A program made the position numbers and the translations under genes. A stretch of 22,979 nucleotides of DNA from JBCDBY01 sp039182715 (GTDB lineage: Bacteria > Planctomycetota > PLA2), in contig JBCDBY010000029.1 in the NCBI GenBank assembly GCA_039182715.1, positions 1-22,979 of the forward strand, written 5' to 3'. Positions 15,676-22,979 of the stretch are shown here, piece after piece (position 1 is the stretch's first letter; each line of letters opens with the position of its first letter). The notes below the pieces were generated by a model, which had not been told where the DNA came from, searched no databases, and saw nothing but the letters and a program-made list of their open reading frames with translations.

Positions 15676-16386
15676 CTACGGAATCGCGGCGAGGATCTCC
15701 GCCGGATCCGGGCGTTCGCGGTAATTCGGGGTGAGCCACCATTGGCGGACGCGGCCTTTCGCATCGATGAGGACGGTGCCGGCGCGGGCGAGCTTGCGGC
15801 CCGGCGGGAAGGGATCGGGGTCGAGCATGCCGAAGGCGGAGACGGCGGCGCCCTCGGGGTCGGAGAGCATCTGGACGCCGGGCAGCAGCTCGTTCTGGAG
15901 CTCGGCGAAGTCCTCCCGGGGGGCGATGCCGAGCGCGAAGACGCGGGCGCCCTTCTTCTGGAATCCCTCGGTCTCGTCGGCGAGCCGAACCAGCTCGCGT
16001 ACGCAGTAGGGTCACCAGGTGCCGCGGAAGAAGACGAGCACGACCGGCCGGCCGCGCCACGCGGAGAGCCGGAACTCGGCGCCGTCCACGACGCGGACCG
16101 CCTCGAAGTCGGGGGCGGGCGCCTCGGCGCGCGGCGCGCCGTCGGGCGCCTCGTAGGTCGAGAGCCCGAACATCCAGTAGGCGATCGCGCCCCCCACCAC
16201 GAGCTGCAGCACGCCGAGAAACATCGCCGTGCGCGCGCTCTTGAAGAAGAAGAGCGACCAGCTCCAGACGACGCCAACCGCAAACAGCCCGACCGGAATC
16301 CACCAGGGCGGATCGGGCGCCTGCAGCATCGGCGGCACGACCAGCGCCACGAGCGCGGCCAGCGTGATCAGGACGGCGTATCGCAT
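15676..16386 (-). CDS. Membrane-anchored peroxiredoxin-like selenoprotein (UxxC active site)
   Basis: ATG at 16386 opens a frame with three predicted membrane helices (about residues 4-21, 30-48, 54-73), a short Ala/Pro linker and an AhpC/TSA-type redoxin domain (about 88-236). Where the family has RGTWCPYC, the codon for the first, peroxidatic cysteine is TGA (16012-16014, residue 125): RGTW-U-PYCVREL, with Cys128 intact. The frame then continues without interruption for 111 codons of ordinary redoxin sequence (GARVFALGIAPREDF, LPGVQMLSDPEGAAVSAFGM, RAGTVLIDAKGRVRQWWLTP) to TAG at 15676. A SECIS-like hairpin follows the UGA. The probable role is thiol-dependent peroxide or disulfide reduction at the membrane. 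Total length is 236 residues counting selenocysteine. It lies between the MrfA-like helicase (52 bases upstream) and the MrfB-like exonuclease (104 bases downstream). The alternative is a nonsense mutation, less likely given position and hairpin. Confidence 0.87.
15980..16014 (-). promoter_or_regulatory. Selenocysteine UGA codon and candidate bacterial SECIS element
   Basis: The UGA (16012-16014) is followed by 13 bases and then a perfect hairpin: GCGAGC, loop UGGUUCG, GCUCGC (15998-15980). The loop sits 20-26 nt after the UGA and holds GGU near its 5' side, as in known bacterial SECIS elements, where the apical loop is roughly 16-37 nt away and carries a conserved G. Below a 2x2 internal loop three more pairs (UGC region with the GAC side) can extend the stem. 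The base after the UGA is C. The hairpin also encodes protein (VRELVRLA region), as bacterial SECIS elements do. SelB would be the binding factor; its gene is not in the window. Confidence 0.75.
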
Positions 16387-16438
16387 CGCCTCGTTCCCGG
16401 GGGGGCCATGCTTCTTTAGTCGGTCGGTACGGCGCGGA

Positions 16439-18736
16439 TCACGACTCCGCGCAGCGCTCGAGGATGCGGGCGGCGAGCGATTTTGCGCGCGTTCCGCCGA
16501 TGGCGGGCGACGGGCCGATGCAGGCGGGGCAGCCGTGGGTGCAGGGGCAGCGCTTGAGCGTGTCGAGGCCGGCGCGCATCAGCGTCGGCCAGAGTTCGAA
16601 GATGCGCTCGGCCAAACCGACGCCGCCGGGTGCGCTGTCGAAGAGGAAGAGCGACGGCCGGTCGAACTCGGCGCTCTTGATCTCCGCCTTGCGGCGCACG
16701 TCGGAGATGTTGCAGCCGAGGTAGACCGGCAGCAGGTGCTGCAGCAGATACGCGGTGCCGGTCCAGGCGGCGGCGTTGCGCGGATCGAAGAGACCGAGCT
16801 CGCTGGCCACGTCGGGCTCGAGCAGCATCCACGCCGCGGTCGTGTCCATTTCCTCGGGCGGTAGCGTGATCTCGCCGGTGCCGACGTTCTCGCGCGTGTA
16901 GAACTTGATCTTCTTGTAGAGCGTCGCGAGCGTCTTCACGCCCACTTCGCCGCGGTAGCGCACGTGCGTCGGCGTCGGCACGCGGTCGTCCTCGGCGATG
17001 ACGCGCACGTCGACGTCGACCTCCGCCTCGGTGTAGTAGTCGGGGTTGATGCGCTTGGCGTAGACGCGCCGGTCGTCGTACTCCATGCGCGTGATCAGGA
17101 ACTGCTCGCCCTGCAGCCCGTAGATCGCGCCCTCGTGGATCTGCGTCATCGCGTCGGGCCGATCGACCTGCGCCATGACGATGTTCTTCTCCTCGTCGAT
17201 GACCACGAAGTAGTCGATGTCGGCGGCGGAGAGCGAGATGTCCTCGGCGGGATAGGCCTCGGCCATCCAGTGGTAGCGCCCGCCCGCCTTGTGCAGGATC
17301 TTCGCCTCGCGCGCGAGGTAGTCGAGTACGTCGCCGGTCTGCTTGTTGCCGCCGAACGCGTCGCCCTCCTCGAAGGGCAGCTCGAAGGCGGCGCACTTGA
17401 GATGGTTGACGAAAACGATCAGGTTGTCGGGGTCGGTGACCGCGCTCTCCTGCGGCCGGTCGAAGAGGTACTCCGGCTCGAAGGCGATGTACTGGTCGAT
17501 GGCGGTCGAGCGGCAAACGAGGATCGCGAGGCTCGTGTCGGAGCGGCGGCCGGCGCGGCCCGCCTGCTGCAGCGTCGAGGCGAGCGTGCCGGGGTAGCCG
17601 GTCATCACGGCGACATCGAGCGAGCCGATGTCGACGCCCAGCTCGAGCGCGTTGGTGGAGACGACCTCCTGGATCTCGCCGGCGCGCAGGCCGCGCTCGA
17701 CCTGGCGGCGCAGCTTGGGGAGATAACCGCCGCGATAGGCGCACACCGTCTCTTCCGGCAGCCCGCGCTCGTGGTTGCGGTCCTTGAGGTACTTGGTGAG
17801 CACCTCGACCATCTGCCGCGAGCGCACGAAGTAGATCGCCTGCACCGCGCCGCCGGCAAAGAGGCCGGAGAGGCGCCGCACTTCCTCGAGTGCGTTGGCC
17901 CGCAGGCCGAGGGCGGGGTTCACGACGGGCGGGTTGTAGAGCAGGAAATGCTTCTTGCCGCGCGGTGCGCCCGACTCGTTGAGCAGCTCGACCGGCTTGC
18001 CGACGAGATTGCTCGCGTGCTCCTGCGGGTTGCGGATGGTCGCGGAGCAGGTGATGAAGGTCGGGTCGGCGCCGTAGTGCTGCGCGATACGGCGCAGGCG
18101 CCGGAAGACGTTGGCGACGTGGCTGCCGAAGATGCCGCGGTAGGCGTGCAGCTCGTCGACCACGACGTACTTGAGGCCGCAGAAGAGGTCGGTCCACTTG
18201 ACGTGGTTGGGCAGGATGCCCGCGTGCAGCATGTAGGGGTTGGTGACGATGATCTCGCCGCGCTCGCGCAGCGTGGCGCGCGTGTTCGAGGGCGTGTCGC
18301 CGTCGTAGGTATAGGCGCGGATCTCCGTCGGCAGCCGCTCGACGATCGTGTTGAGCTCGGCGACCTGGTCCTGCGAGAGCGCCTTGGTCGGGAAGAGGTA
18401 GAGCGCGCGCGAGCCGTCCTTGCGGCAGATCGCGTCGAGGACCGGCAGGTTGTAGCAGAGCGTTTTGCCCGAGGCGGTGGGCGTGACGATGCAGGTATCG
18501 CGCCACGCGTGCGCCAGGTCGGCGGCGGCGCGCTGGTGCGTGTAGAGCTGCGGGAACTTGTATTCCTTCAGCGTCGCGAGCAGCTCGGGGTGCACCCAGT
18601 CGGGGTAGTCGGCGAACTCCGCATCCTTCGGCGGGATGGTCTCCCACCGCACGATGTTTTCCGCATACCGGGGGTCGGATCGAAGCCGCTCGATCACTTC
18701 CCCGAGCGGGAGAGACGCCTTCGGGATCGTGGGCAC
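16439..18736 (-). CDS. mrfA: MrfA/YprA-like DEAD/DEAH-box helicase with C-terminal zinc-binding domain
   Basis: The GTG at 18736 gives 765 residues, near the size of Bacillus YprA (MrfA). RecA-like domain 1 holds a Q-like THQ (66-68), Walker A TPTASGKT (Lys91), FPTKALSQDQ, TNPYMLH, the DEAH-type box DELH (194-197) and SAT (231-233). Domain 2 holds YFVRSR, STNALELGVDIGSLDVAV and QQAGRAGRR. The C-terminal part is the MrfA-type (DUF1998) region, ending with the four-cysteine site CPCTHGCPAC (Cys730, 732, 736, 739) that binds zinc in this family. MrfA is a 3'-5' DNA helicase that acts with the exonuclease MrfB on mitomycin C lesions in Bacillus. A YprB-like exonuclease lies 0.9 kb downstream on the same strand. 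Confidence 0.93.
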   Translation of the reverse strand: MPTIPKASLPLGEVIERLRSDPRYAENIVRWETIPPKDAEFADYPDWVHPELLATLKEYKFPQLYTHQRAAADLAHAWRDTCIVTPTASGKTLCYNLPVLDAICRKDGSRALYLFPTKALSQDQVAELNTIVERLPTEIRAYTYDGDTPSNTRATLRERGEIIVTNPYMLHAGILPNHVKWTDLFCGLKYVVVDELHAYRGIFGSHVANVFRRLRRIAQHYGADPTFITCSATIRNPQEHASNLVGKPVELLNESGAPRGKKHFLLYNPPVVNPALGLRANALEEVRRLSGLFAGGAVQAIYFVRSRQMVEVLTKYLKDRNHERGLPEETVCAYRGGYLPKLRRQVERGLRAGEIQEVVSTNALELGVDIGSLDVAVMTGYPGTLASTLQQAGRAGRRSDTSLAILVCRSTAIDQYIAFEPEYLFDRPQESAVTDPDNLIVFVNHLKCAAFELPFEEGDAFGGNKQTGDVLDYLAREAKILHKAGGRYHWMAEAYPAEDISLSAADIDYFVVIDEEKNIVMAQVDRPDAMTQIHEGAIYGLQGEQFLITRMEYDDRRVYAKRINPDYYTEAEVDVDVRVIAEDDRVPTPTHVRYRGEVGVKTLATLYKKIKFYTRENVGTGEITLPPEEMDTTAAWMLLEPDVASELGLFDPRNAAAWTGTAYLLQHLLPVYLGCNISDVRRKAEIKSAEFDRPSLFLFDSAPGGVGLAERIFELWPTLMRAGLDTLKRCPCTHGCPACIGPSPAIGGTRAKSLAARILERCAES

Positions 18737-18787
18737 GGACCGCGCATTGTCACGCGCGGGGGGGACGGCGGCGCCCAGGTCATCCCA

Positions 18788-20926
18788 TCACGGAAGAAGC
18801 GGAAGCTCGAACCGCTCCTCCGGCGGCCGGCCCGCGCGCACCTCGATCGGCAGCTCCTCGCTTTCCACGACCTGGGGGTCGGCACGCACGCGATAGCGCC
18901 CGGGCGGGAGCCGAAATCGGGCGACGCCGGATGCATCGGTGCGGCCCTGTTCGAGAACCCGCCCATCCTCCGAGCGAACCTCGAGCGGAACGGACGCGCC
19001 CTCGAAGTTCCGACCCGCCCATTGCGCCTGCACTTCGACGGGGACCGTCTCGCTCGAGGCCTCGGTCGGCGCGTGCGGGATCGTCACGCTCCCATCCCGG
19101 AGGATCGGGAAGCGTCGAAGGGGCGGCGGTTGCTGCTTGAGCCGTTCTCCCGCAAGCCGTTCCCGACCCGGAAGCGCCGTCGTGGTCGACGCTTCAAAGC
19201 CGACCGGGAATCCGGCGCGGCCGCTCCATGCGCGCACGGCGAGGTGGGTGGCGTTCGGCGAGACCCACATCGGCCCCGCGTGCCCCAACCAGGCGGCGGT
19301 CCGCATCGCTTCCGCGAACTCCGGGCGCGTCGCCGGCCAGTCGTCGGCCGGAAGCGTGGCGGAGCCGGCCCAGACGTACGCGCCTCCCGCCGGCCGGCTC
19401 GACGTGACGGAGACTCGCACGACGCGGCCGGGCGCGCAGACGAGTTCGTAGGTCTTCGGGATCGGCCGCGCCTCCACCTCGGCCGCCAAACGCACGCCCA
19501 CCGGCGCCGAGACCTGCACGCGGAACGAGCCCTCTGCGGGGAATGTCACGCGATACGAGCCGGACTCCTCCTCGAACGACGGATCCGACTGGCCCACCGA
19601 CATGGCGACGCCGTGGGCAGGATCCAGGCCGTCCTGCGCGAGCGGCTCCTCGCTCGGTGCAAGCCCTCCGAGCCAGATCGACGGAACGGACGATGAAAAC
19701 GTCGGGTTTCGATCCGCGACCCCGACTCCAGAGGGGATGAGCTGCCAGGCGAGCGGTACGACACCGTGAGGCCACGGCGCGCCGTCAGACACGCGCACCC
19801 GGAAGAGCGCGGACGGCCGGCGTTCCAATGCCACCGTGTATCGACGCTTGCCGGCGCGCACGGCCGGCACCACGACCCGCACCGTCTGAAAGCCGGGCGC
19901 CCCGATCACAACCGGGAGCGGCTCGGCACGCGGGCGCACCATGCACCGAATCACGCCGCTCGCGTTGGCGCGGGCGTGCACGACGCCTGCCCCCGGAGCC
20001 CCCGTCGTCCATCGATTGGCCGCATCGTCGACGTTCATGCGCGCGACGGCCGTCGCGACCGGCCTCCCGTCCCCATCGACGATGTCGAAGGAGAGGTCAT
20101 GAAGCGCACCGCACGTCACCACATCGCCGAGGTCGAGCGGGCGCGCGGGCATCGCTTCTCCCACCCGGCTCTTCCCGAAGAAGCCGTCCGGCGCGCGAGC
20201 CCAGCATCGGACGTGGCCCACCTCGATGGGGACGTCCAGAATGCCGTGCTCGTCCCCGCGAAGGACCTGGATGGCGGGCCGCAACGTCCGCATGCGCGAC
20301 GCGCGCAGCTTCGCGGACGGCCAGGCGAGCACGTGGAAGGTCGCGTTCGGCACGGGGTCGCCCGCTTCATTGACGGCGCGCGCACGCAGCCGCGTCAGAT
20401 CCTCCATGCGGAGAACGACCCAAAGGCCGGGACCCCGTTCGGACCAACGGCACGCGGACCAGCGACTCGACTGGAACGGCTGCGCGCGCGTGGCACGCAG
20501 GTGGAACACCTCGTCGGGTGCCCCGCGGGACAGAGCCAGCGTGCCGTCCGGACCTCGAACCGAAGGCGGCCAGACGGACGTCCACGTCCGGTCCGGCGGG
20601 GCGTGCACCGCGAACGACCCGTCCGACGCGGAGCGCACCACCAATGCGGCGTCGAGACTCACGTTTGAGAACCGGACCTCCACCTTCGCGTCCGGAACGG
20701 GAGCGCCGCGAGAGACGACGATGCCACGCGCGAGGAGTTCTCCCGGCGGTCGTCGTGTGGGGGCCGGATGCTGCGTGGGCTCGGCGGGGGCCTGCGGGCG
20801 CGCGTCCGGCGTGCGAGCCGTCCGGGGGGCCGATGGCGAGCCGGACAGCCGGAACACGACCCCGATCCCGCCGGCCGAGAGCACCAGGACTGCAAGCGGA
20901 ACGACGACTCCCCGGCGTATCTGCAC
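18788..20926 (-). CDS. Large secreted or anchored protein with carboxypeptidase-regulatory-like beta domains
   Basis: The frame opens at GTG 20962, but GTG at 20926 is preferred: GGGAGGTT lies just before it, and the protein then starts with a short basic segment and a membrane or signal helix (VVVPLAVLVLSAGGIGVVF). The start chosen gives 712 residues. A Pro/Ala/Thr/Arg-rich linker follows. The rest is beta-rich, with several carboxypeptidase-regulatory-like/Ig-like units, such as ARGIVVSRGAPVPDAKVEV, RARAVNEAGDPVPNATFHV and a final GASVPLEVRSEDGRVLEQGR with GVARFRLPPGRYRVRA. These domains are common in extracytoplasmic planctomycete proteins; no catalytic residues are visible. It lies 42 bases downstream of the first of two paralogous genes and is probably in their operon. 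Confidence 0.75.
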   Translation of the reverse strand: MQIRRGVVVPLAVLVLSAGGIGVVFRLSGSPSAPRTARTPDARPQAPAEPTQHPAPTRRPPGELLARGIVVSRGAPVPDAKVEVRFSNVSLDAALVVRSASDGSFAVHAPPDRTWTSVWPPSVRGPDGTLALSRGAPDEVFHLRATRAQPFQSSRWSACRWSERGPGLWVVLRMEDLTRLRARAVNEAGDPVPNATFHVLAWPSAKLRASRMRTLRPAIQVLRGDEHGILDVPIEVGHVRCWARAPDGFFGKSRVGEAMPARPLDLGDVVTCGALHDLSFDIVDGDGRPVATAVARMNVDDAANRWTTGAPGAGVVHARANASGVIRCMVRPRAEPLPVVIGAPGFQTVRVVVPAVRAGKRRYTVALERRPSALFRVRVSDGAPWPHGVVPLAWQLIPSGVGVADRNPTFSSSVPSIWLGGLAPSEEPLAQDGLDPAHGVAMSVGQSDPSFEEESGSYRVTFPAEGSFRVQVSAPVGVRLAAEVEARPIPKTYELVCAPGRVVRVSVTSSRPAGGAYVWAGSATLPADDWPATRPEFAEAMRTAAWLGHAGPMWVSPNATHLAVRAWSGRAGFPVGFEASTTTALPGRERLAGERLKQQPPPLRRFPILRDGSVTIPHAPTEASSETVPVEVQAQWAGRNFEGASVPLEVRSEDGRVLEQGRTDASGVARFRLPPGRYRVRADPQVVESEELPIEVRAGRPPEERFELPLLP

Positions 20927-20968
20927 CCAACCTCCCGCAAGCCGTGGCTCCGGCTCGTGCACGAAAGT

Positions 20969-21991
20969 CTAGCGCGGTGCTTCCGGTCGTGGACGGCGGC
21001 GGAAGAAGAAGAACCCCGCGACCACGACCAGTACGCCGCCCCCGAGGATCATCCACTTCCACGGCGGGTCGTTCCGGATCAGCGGTGCGCCGTGCAGGAT
21101 GTAGTCGCGCAGCTGCGCGCCGGTGAAAGCCGGGTGCTTCGGGGCGAAGCGGTCACCCTTGGGCACCATGCCGGACACCCGGGCGGAGGCGACGTCGGCG
21201 AGTTCGAACGCGTCGGGCGGGACCGGTCCGTGGCTCAGGAGGCGCAGTGTGCGCACGTTGCCGTCATACTCGCTGCGGGCCGCGGTGGGCAGCCAGCCCC
21301 CGCCGACGCGCACCAAACCGTCGACGGCGAGTTCGCTTCGCATGTCGAAGCCCCGCCCGTCGGTGTGGACGAACCCGCCCGTCGTGGGCGTTCCGGTCGG
21401 CTTGTAGTCGACCATGCGGACGGGGAAGTAGTCGTGGTCGATCGAGAGCCAGACGCGCGTCGGGGCCGTGAGCTCGTCGAAGTCGAAACGATCGAACAAC
21501 ACGACGAGGCAATCGAAGGAGCCCACGCGCGTACGCCCTTCGACCCACGCCCGATCCGGATGGAGTCGCTCGCTCAACGGGCGGCCGTAGACGTCGAGGC
21601 CGAAGTTCTCGATTGTGTCGAAATGGCGGCCCCGCTGCCCCGCCAGACGGCCGGTCCACGCATCGTCGGGCGCGCCCGGATCGCGCTCGAGACGCATGGA
21701 CCACGCACCGCGGATGAGCTCGATGCGATCGCGCAGGATCGTTCCCCGCAGCGGGTGGCTCACATGGCGTTCCGATCTCGTGAGCTGCACCTCGCCCTCG
21801 CGCACGTAATCGAGCGTCGGGCTGGCGGCCGCGAACACGCGTCCGCCCGACGAGTGCTCGATCGCGATCCGCACCGCGAAGCTCTTCGTCGCTTCCTCGC
21901 GCTTCCGAATGATCTCGATGATCTCCTCGACCGTGGGCTCGGACGCGGCCGAGGCCGAGGCGAGCAGGACCACGGCGCAGAGAAATCTCAT
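20969..21991 (-). CDS. Secreted protein with C-terminal membrane anchor, paralog of the next gene upstream
   Basis: ATG at 21991 overlaps the upstream gene's stop as ATGA and opens a signal peptide (MRFLCAVVLLASASAA). The 340-residue product begins with a helix EEIIEIIRKREEATKSFAV, resembling the start of LolA/RseB-like lipid-binding folds (inference). Beta strands follow, including FDCLVVLFDRFDF and WLSIDHDYFPVRMVDY. The C-terminus has one membrane helix (WMILGGGVLVVVAGFFFF) and a positive RRRPRP tail, a type I topology that holds the domain outside the membrane. The function is unknown to me. Length, order of motifs and anchor all match the paralog at 21988 onwards. Confidence 0.78.
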   Translation of the reverse strand: MRFLCAVVLLASASAASEPTVEEIIEIIRKREEATKSFAVRIAIEHSSGGRVFAAASPTLDYVREGEVQLTRSERHVSHPLRGTILRDRIELIRGAWSMRLERDPGAPDDAWTGRLAGQRGRHFDTIENFGLDVYGRPLSERLHPDRAWVEGRTRVGSFDCLVVLFDRFDFDELTAPTRVWLSIDHDYFPVRMVDYKPTGTPTTGGFVHTDGRGFDMRSELAVDGLVRVGGGWLPTAARSEYDGNVRTLRLLSHGPVPPDAFELADVASARVSGMVPKGDRFAPKHPAFTGAQLRDYILHGAPLIRNDPPWKWMILGGGVLVVVAGFFFFRRRPRPEAPR

Positions 21992-22979
21992 CTGCGCGAA
22001 GAGCGGGCGCGGGTGAAGAGTGCCATCAGCAGGCCGAGCAACAGCGTGACGCCACCGGCGATCATCAGCCACCAGCGCACGTTGTTGTCGGGCACCGGCG
22101 TATCGAACTTCACGAACTCGGCGATCTCGTCGCGCGACAGGGGCGTGGAAGAGACGGGCACCGCGTCGCCGGATGCGATCGCCGTCCGGACGTGCTGCAA
22201 CGTGAAGTAGTCCTCGGTCAGGAGGGAACCCGGCACGACGCTCGAGGGCGTGACGGTGAAGATCCCCTTGCTGACGTTGGCGCTGCCCTCCCACTTGGGG
22301 AAGAGAGTGTACGCACGAGTCGGGATGAGGCCTTCGTCGACCGGCGTCAGCTCTTCGACAGCGAAGCGCGCCCGCAACTCGCAAACGCGACCGCCCGGGA
22401 GAGTCCAGGCCACCTGCGCGGGGGGCTTCTTCGACTCGTGCAGCCAGTCGAATCGCACCGGGAAGTAGCCGTGGTCGATCGCCAACCAGGCCAGCTGCGG
22501 GTCGCGACCACGCCGGCGGACGTCGAAGTGAAACACCTTCACGCAGCGGAACGGGCCGATCTGCTCTTTCCCCACGATTCGCGTCGACGAATCGTCGATC
22601 AGGTCCGAATAGAAGCCGTCGAGGGTGCGAATGCCGAACTGGTCGGGCGAGATCACAAGCGGCATCGGGGGCGCACGCCGCGAAAGGTGGGCGCGCCAGT
22701 CGTCCGGACCCGACCCCTGGACGCGGAACAGCTCGGCGAGCCGCGCGCCGACGCGGTAGCGGATTCGATCGTCGACGCGGCGCGCATGCGTCTGCGTCCC
22801 GCGCCAGAAGACCCGGTCTCCATCCCGCGAGTAGAAGCCCGGGTAGGACGAGGTCGGGGAAGGAGTGCCGTTCCAGGAAACCTCGTACGTGTAGCAGGCG
22901 TGGTAGCGCGTCGTCGCCTGCTCGCGTTTGCGCATGATCTCGACGATCTCATCGAGGGTGTGCTCCTGCGCGCCGGCGA
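21988..22979 (-). CDS. Paralogous secreted protein with C-terminal membrane anchor (5' end outside window)
   Basis: The frame stays open to the window edge, and the visible N-terminus (AGAQEHTLDEIVEIMRKREQ) matches the paralog just after its signal peptide, so an internal ATG at 22935 is not the true start. Only the signal peptide should be missing. Shared features with the downstream gene include the helix with MRKREQAT (IRKREEAT there), FRCVKVFHFD, WLAIDHGYFPVRFDW (WLSIDHDYFPVR there) and a C-terminal helix (RWWLMIAGGVTLLLGLLMAL) with an Arg-rich tail. The pair is a tandem duplication with clear divergence. Its TGA overlaps the ATG of the next gene, implying coupled translation. Confidence 0.78.
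   Translation of the reverse strand, partial: AGAQEHTLDEIVEIMRKREQATTRYHACYTYEVSWNGTPSPTSSYPGFYSRDGDRVFWRGTQTHARRVDDRIRYRVGARLAELFRVQGSGPDDWRAHLSRRAPPMPLVISPDQFGIRTLDGFYSDLIDDSSTRIVGKEQIGPFRCVKVFHFDVRRRGRDPQLAWLAIDHGYFPVRFDWLHESKKPPAQVAWTLPGGRVCELRARFAVEELTPVDEGLIPTRAYTLFPKWEGSANVSKGIFTVTPSSVVPGSLLTEDYFTLQHVRTAIASGDAVPVSSTPLSRDEIAEFVKFDTPVPDNNVRWWLMIAGGVTLLLGLLMALFTRARSSRR

Noticed and set aside
16964..19696. 910-codon open frame on the plus strand
   Set aside because: It lies antisense to the helicase and the beta-domain protein and is rich in Arg, Val, Asp and Gly without any domain. High-GC coding DNA often leaves such long shadow frames.

Overview
The window is high-GC, tightly packed bacterial chromosome with no phage, CRISPR or transposase genes. 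The gene mix suggests a planctomycete-like environmental bacterium (Planctomycetota most likely, other deep-branching phyla possible): DUF1800 lipoproteins with IPT/TIG repeats, HEAT and TPR secreted proteins, a carboxypeptidase-regulatory-like surface protein and tandem secreted paralogs with a C-terminal membrane anchor. This is inferred from gene content only; there is no rRNA in the window.

Layout. 1-2510: two tandem minus-strand lipoprotein genes. The first is cut by the window edge; the second is a DUF1800 protein interrupted by an in-frame TAG. 2687-2760: tRNA-Gly(CCC) on the plus strand with its own intrinsic terminator. 2667-4736: a HEAT-repeat protein and a kinase-like protein lacking the phospho-acceptor histidine, in one minus-strand unit whose last reading frame runs antisense through the tRNA. 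4909-6495: a secreted TPR protein on the plus strand. 6502-8038: an AI-2E-family permease and an Ogt-type DNA methyltransferase, divergent with overlapping 5' ends. 8024-8157: a two-armed heptamer repeat that supplies the stop codons of two convergent genes. 8150-10017: an alpha/beta hydrolase and a lipoprotein amidase. 10123-13074: a histidine kinase, PhoB-like regulator and small membrane protein operon. 13085-13246: a 162-bp fold-back element. 13272-18736: a minus-strand block with a YprA/MrfA-like helicase, a membrane-anchored redoxin, a YprB/MrfB-like exonuclease and BirA. 18788-22979: a surface protein and two paralogous secreted membrane-anchored proteins in an overlapping operon.

The strongest discovery is the redoxin at 15676-16386. 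Its frame is interrupted by one UGA exactly where the first cysteine of a CxxC peroxiredoxin-like active site belongs (RGTW-UGA-PYC), and homologous redoxin sequence continues to a normal stop. A perfect 6-bp hairpin with a GGU-containing loop begins 14 nt after the UGA, as expected of a bacterial SECIS element. The gene is best read as a selenoprotein with a UxxC active site that a standard pipeline would split in two. It lies between the two genes of an apparent MrfAB DNA-repair pair. Other points of note are the DUF1800 amber codon, the fold-back element directly upstream of the sensor kinase, and the ACGT heptamer arrays.
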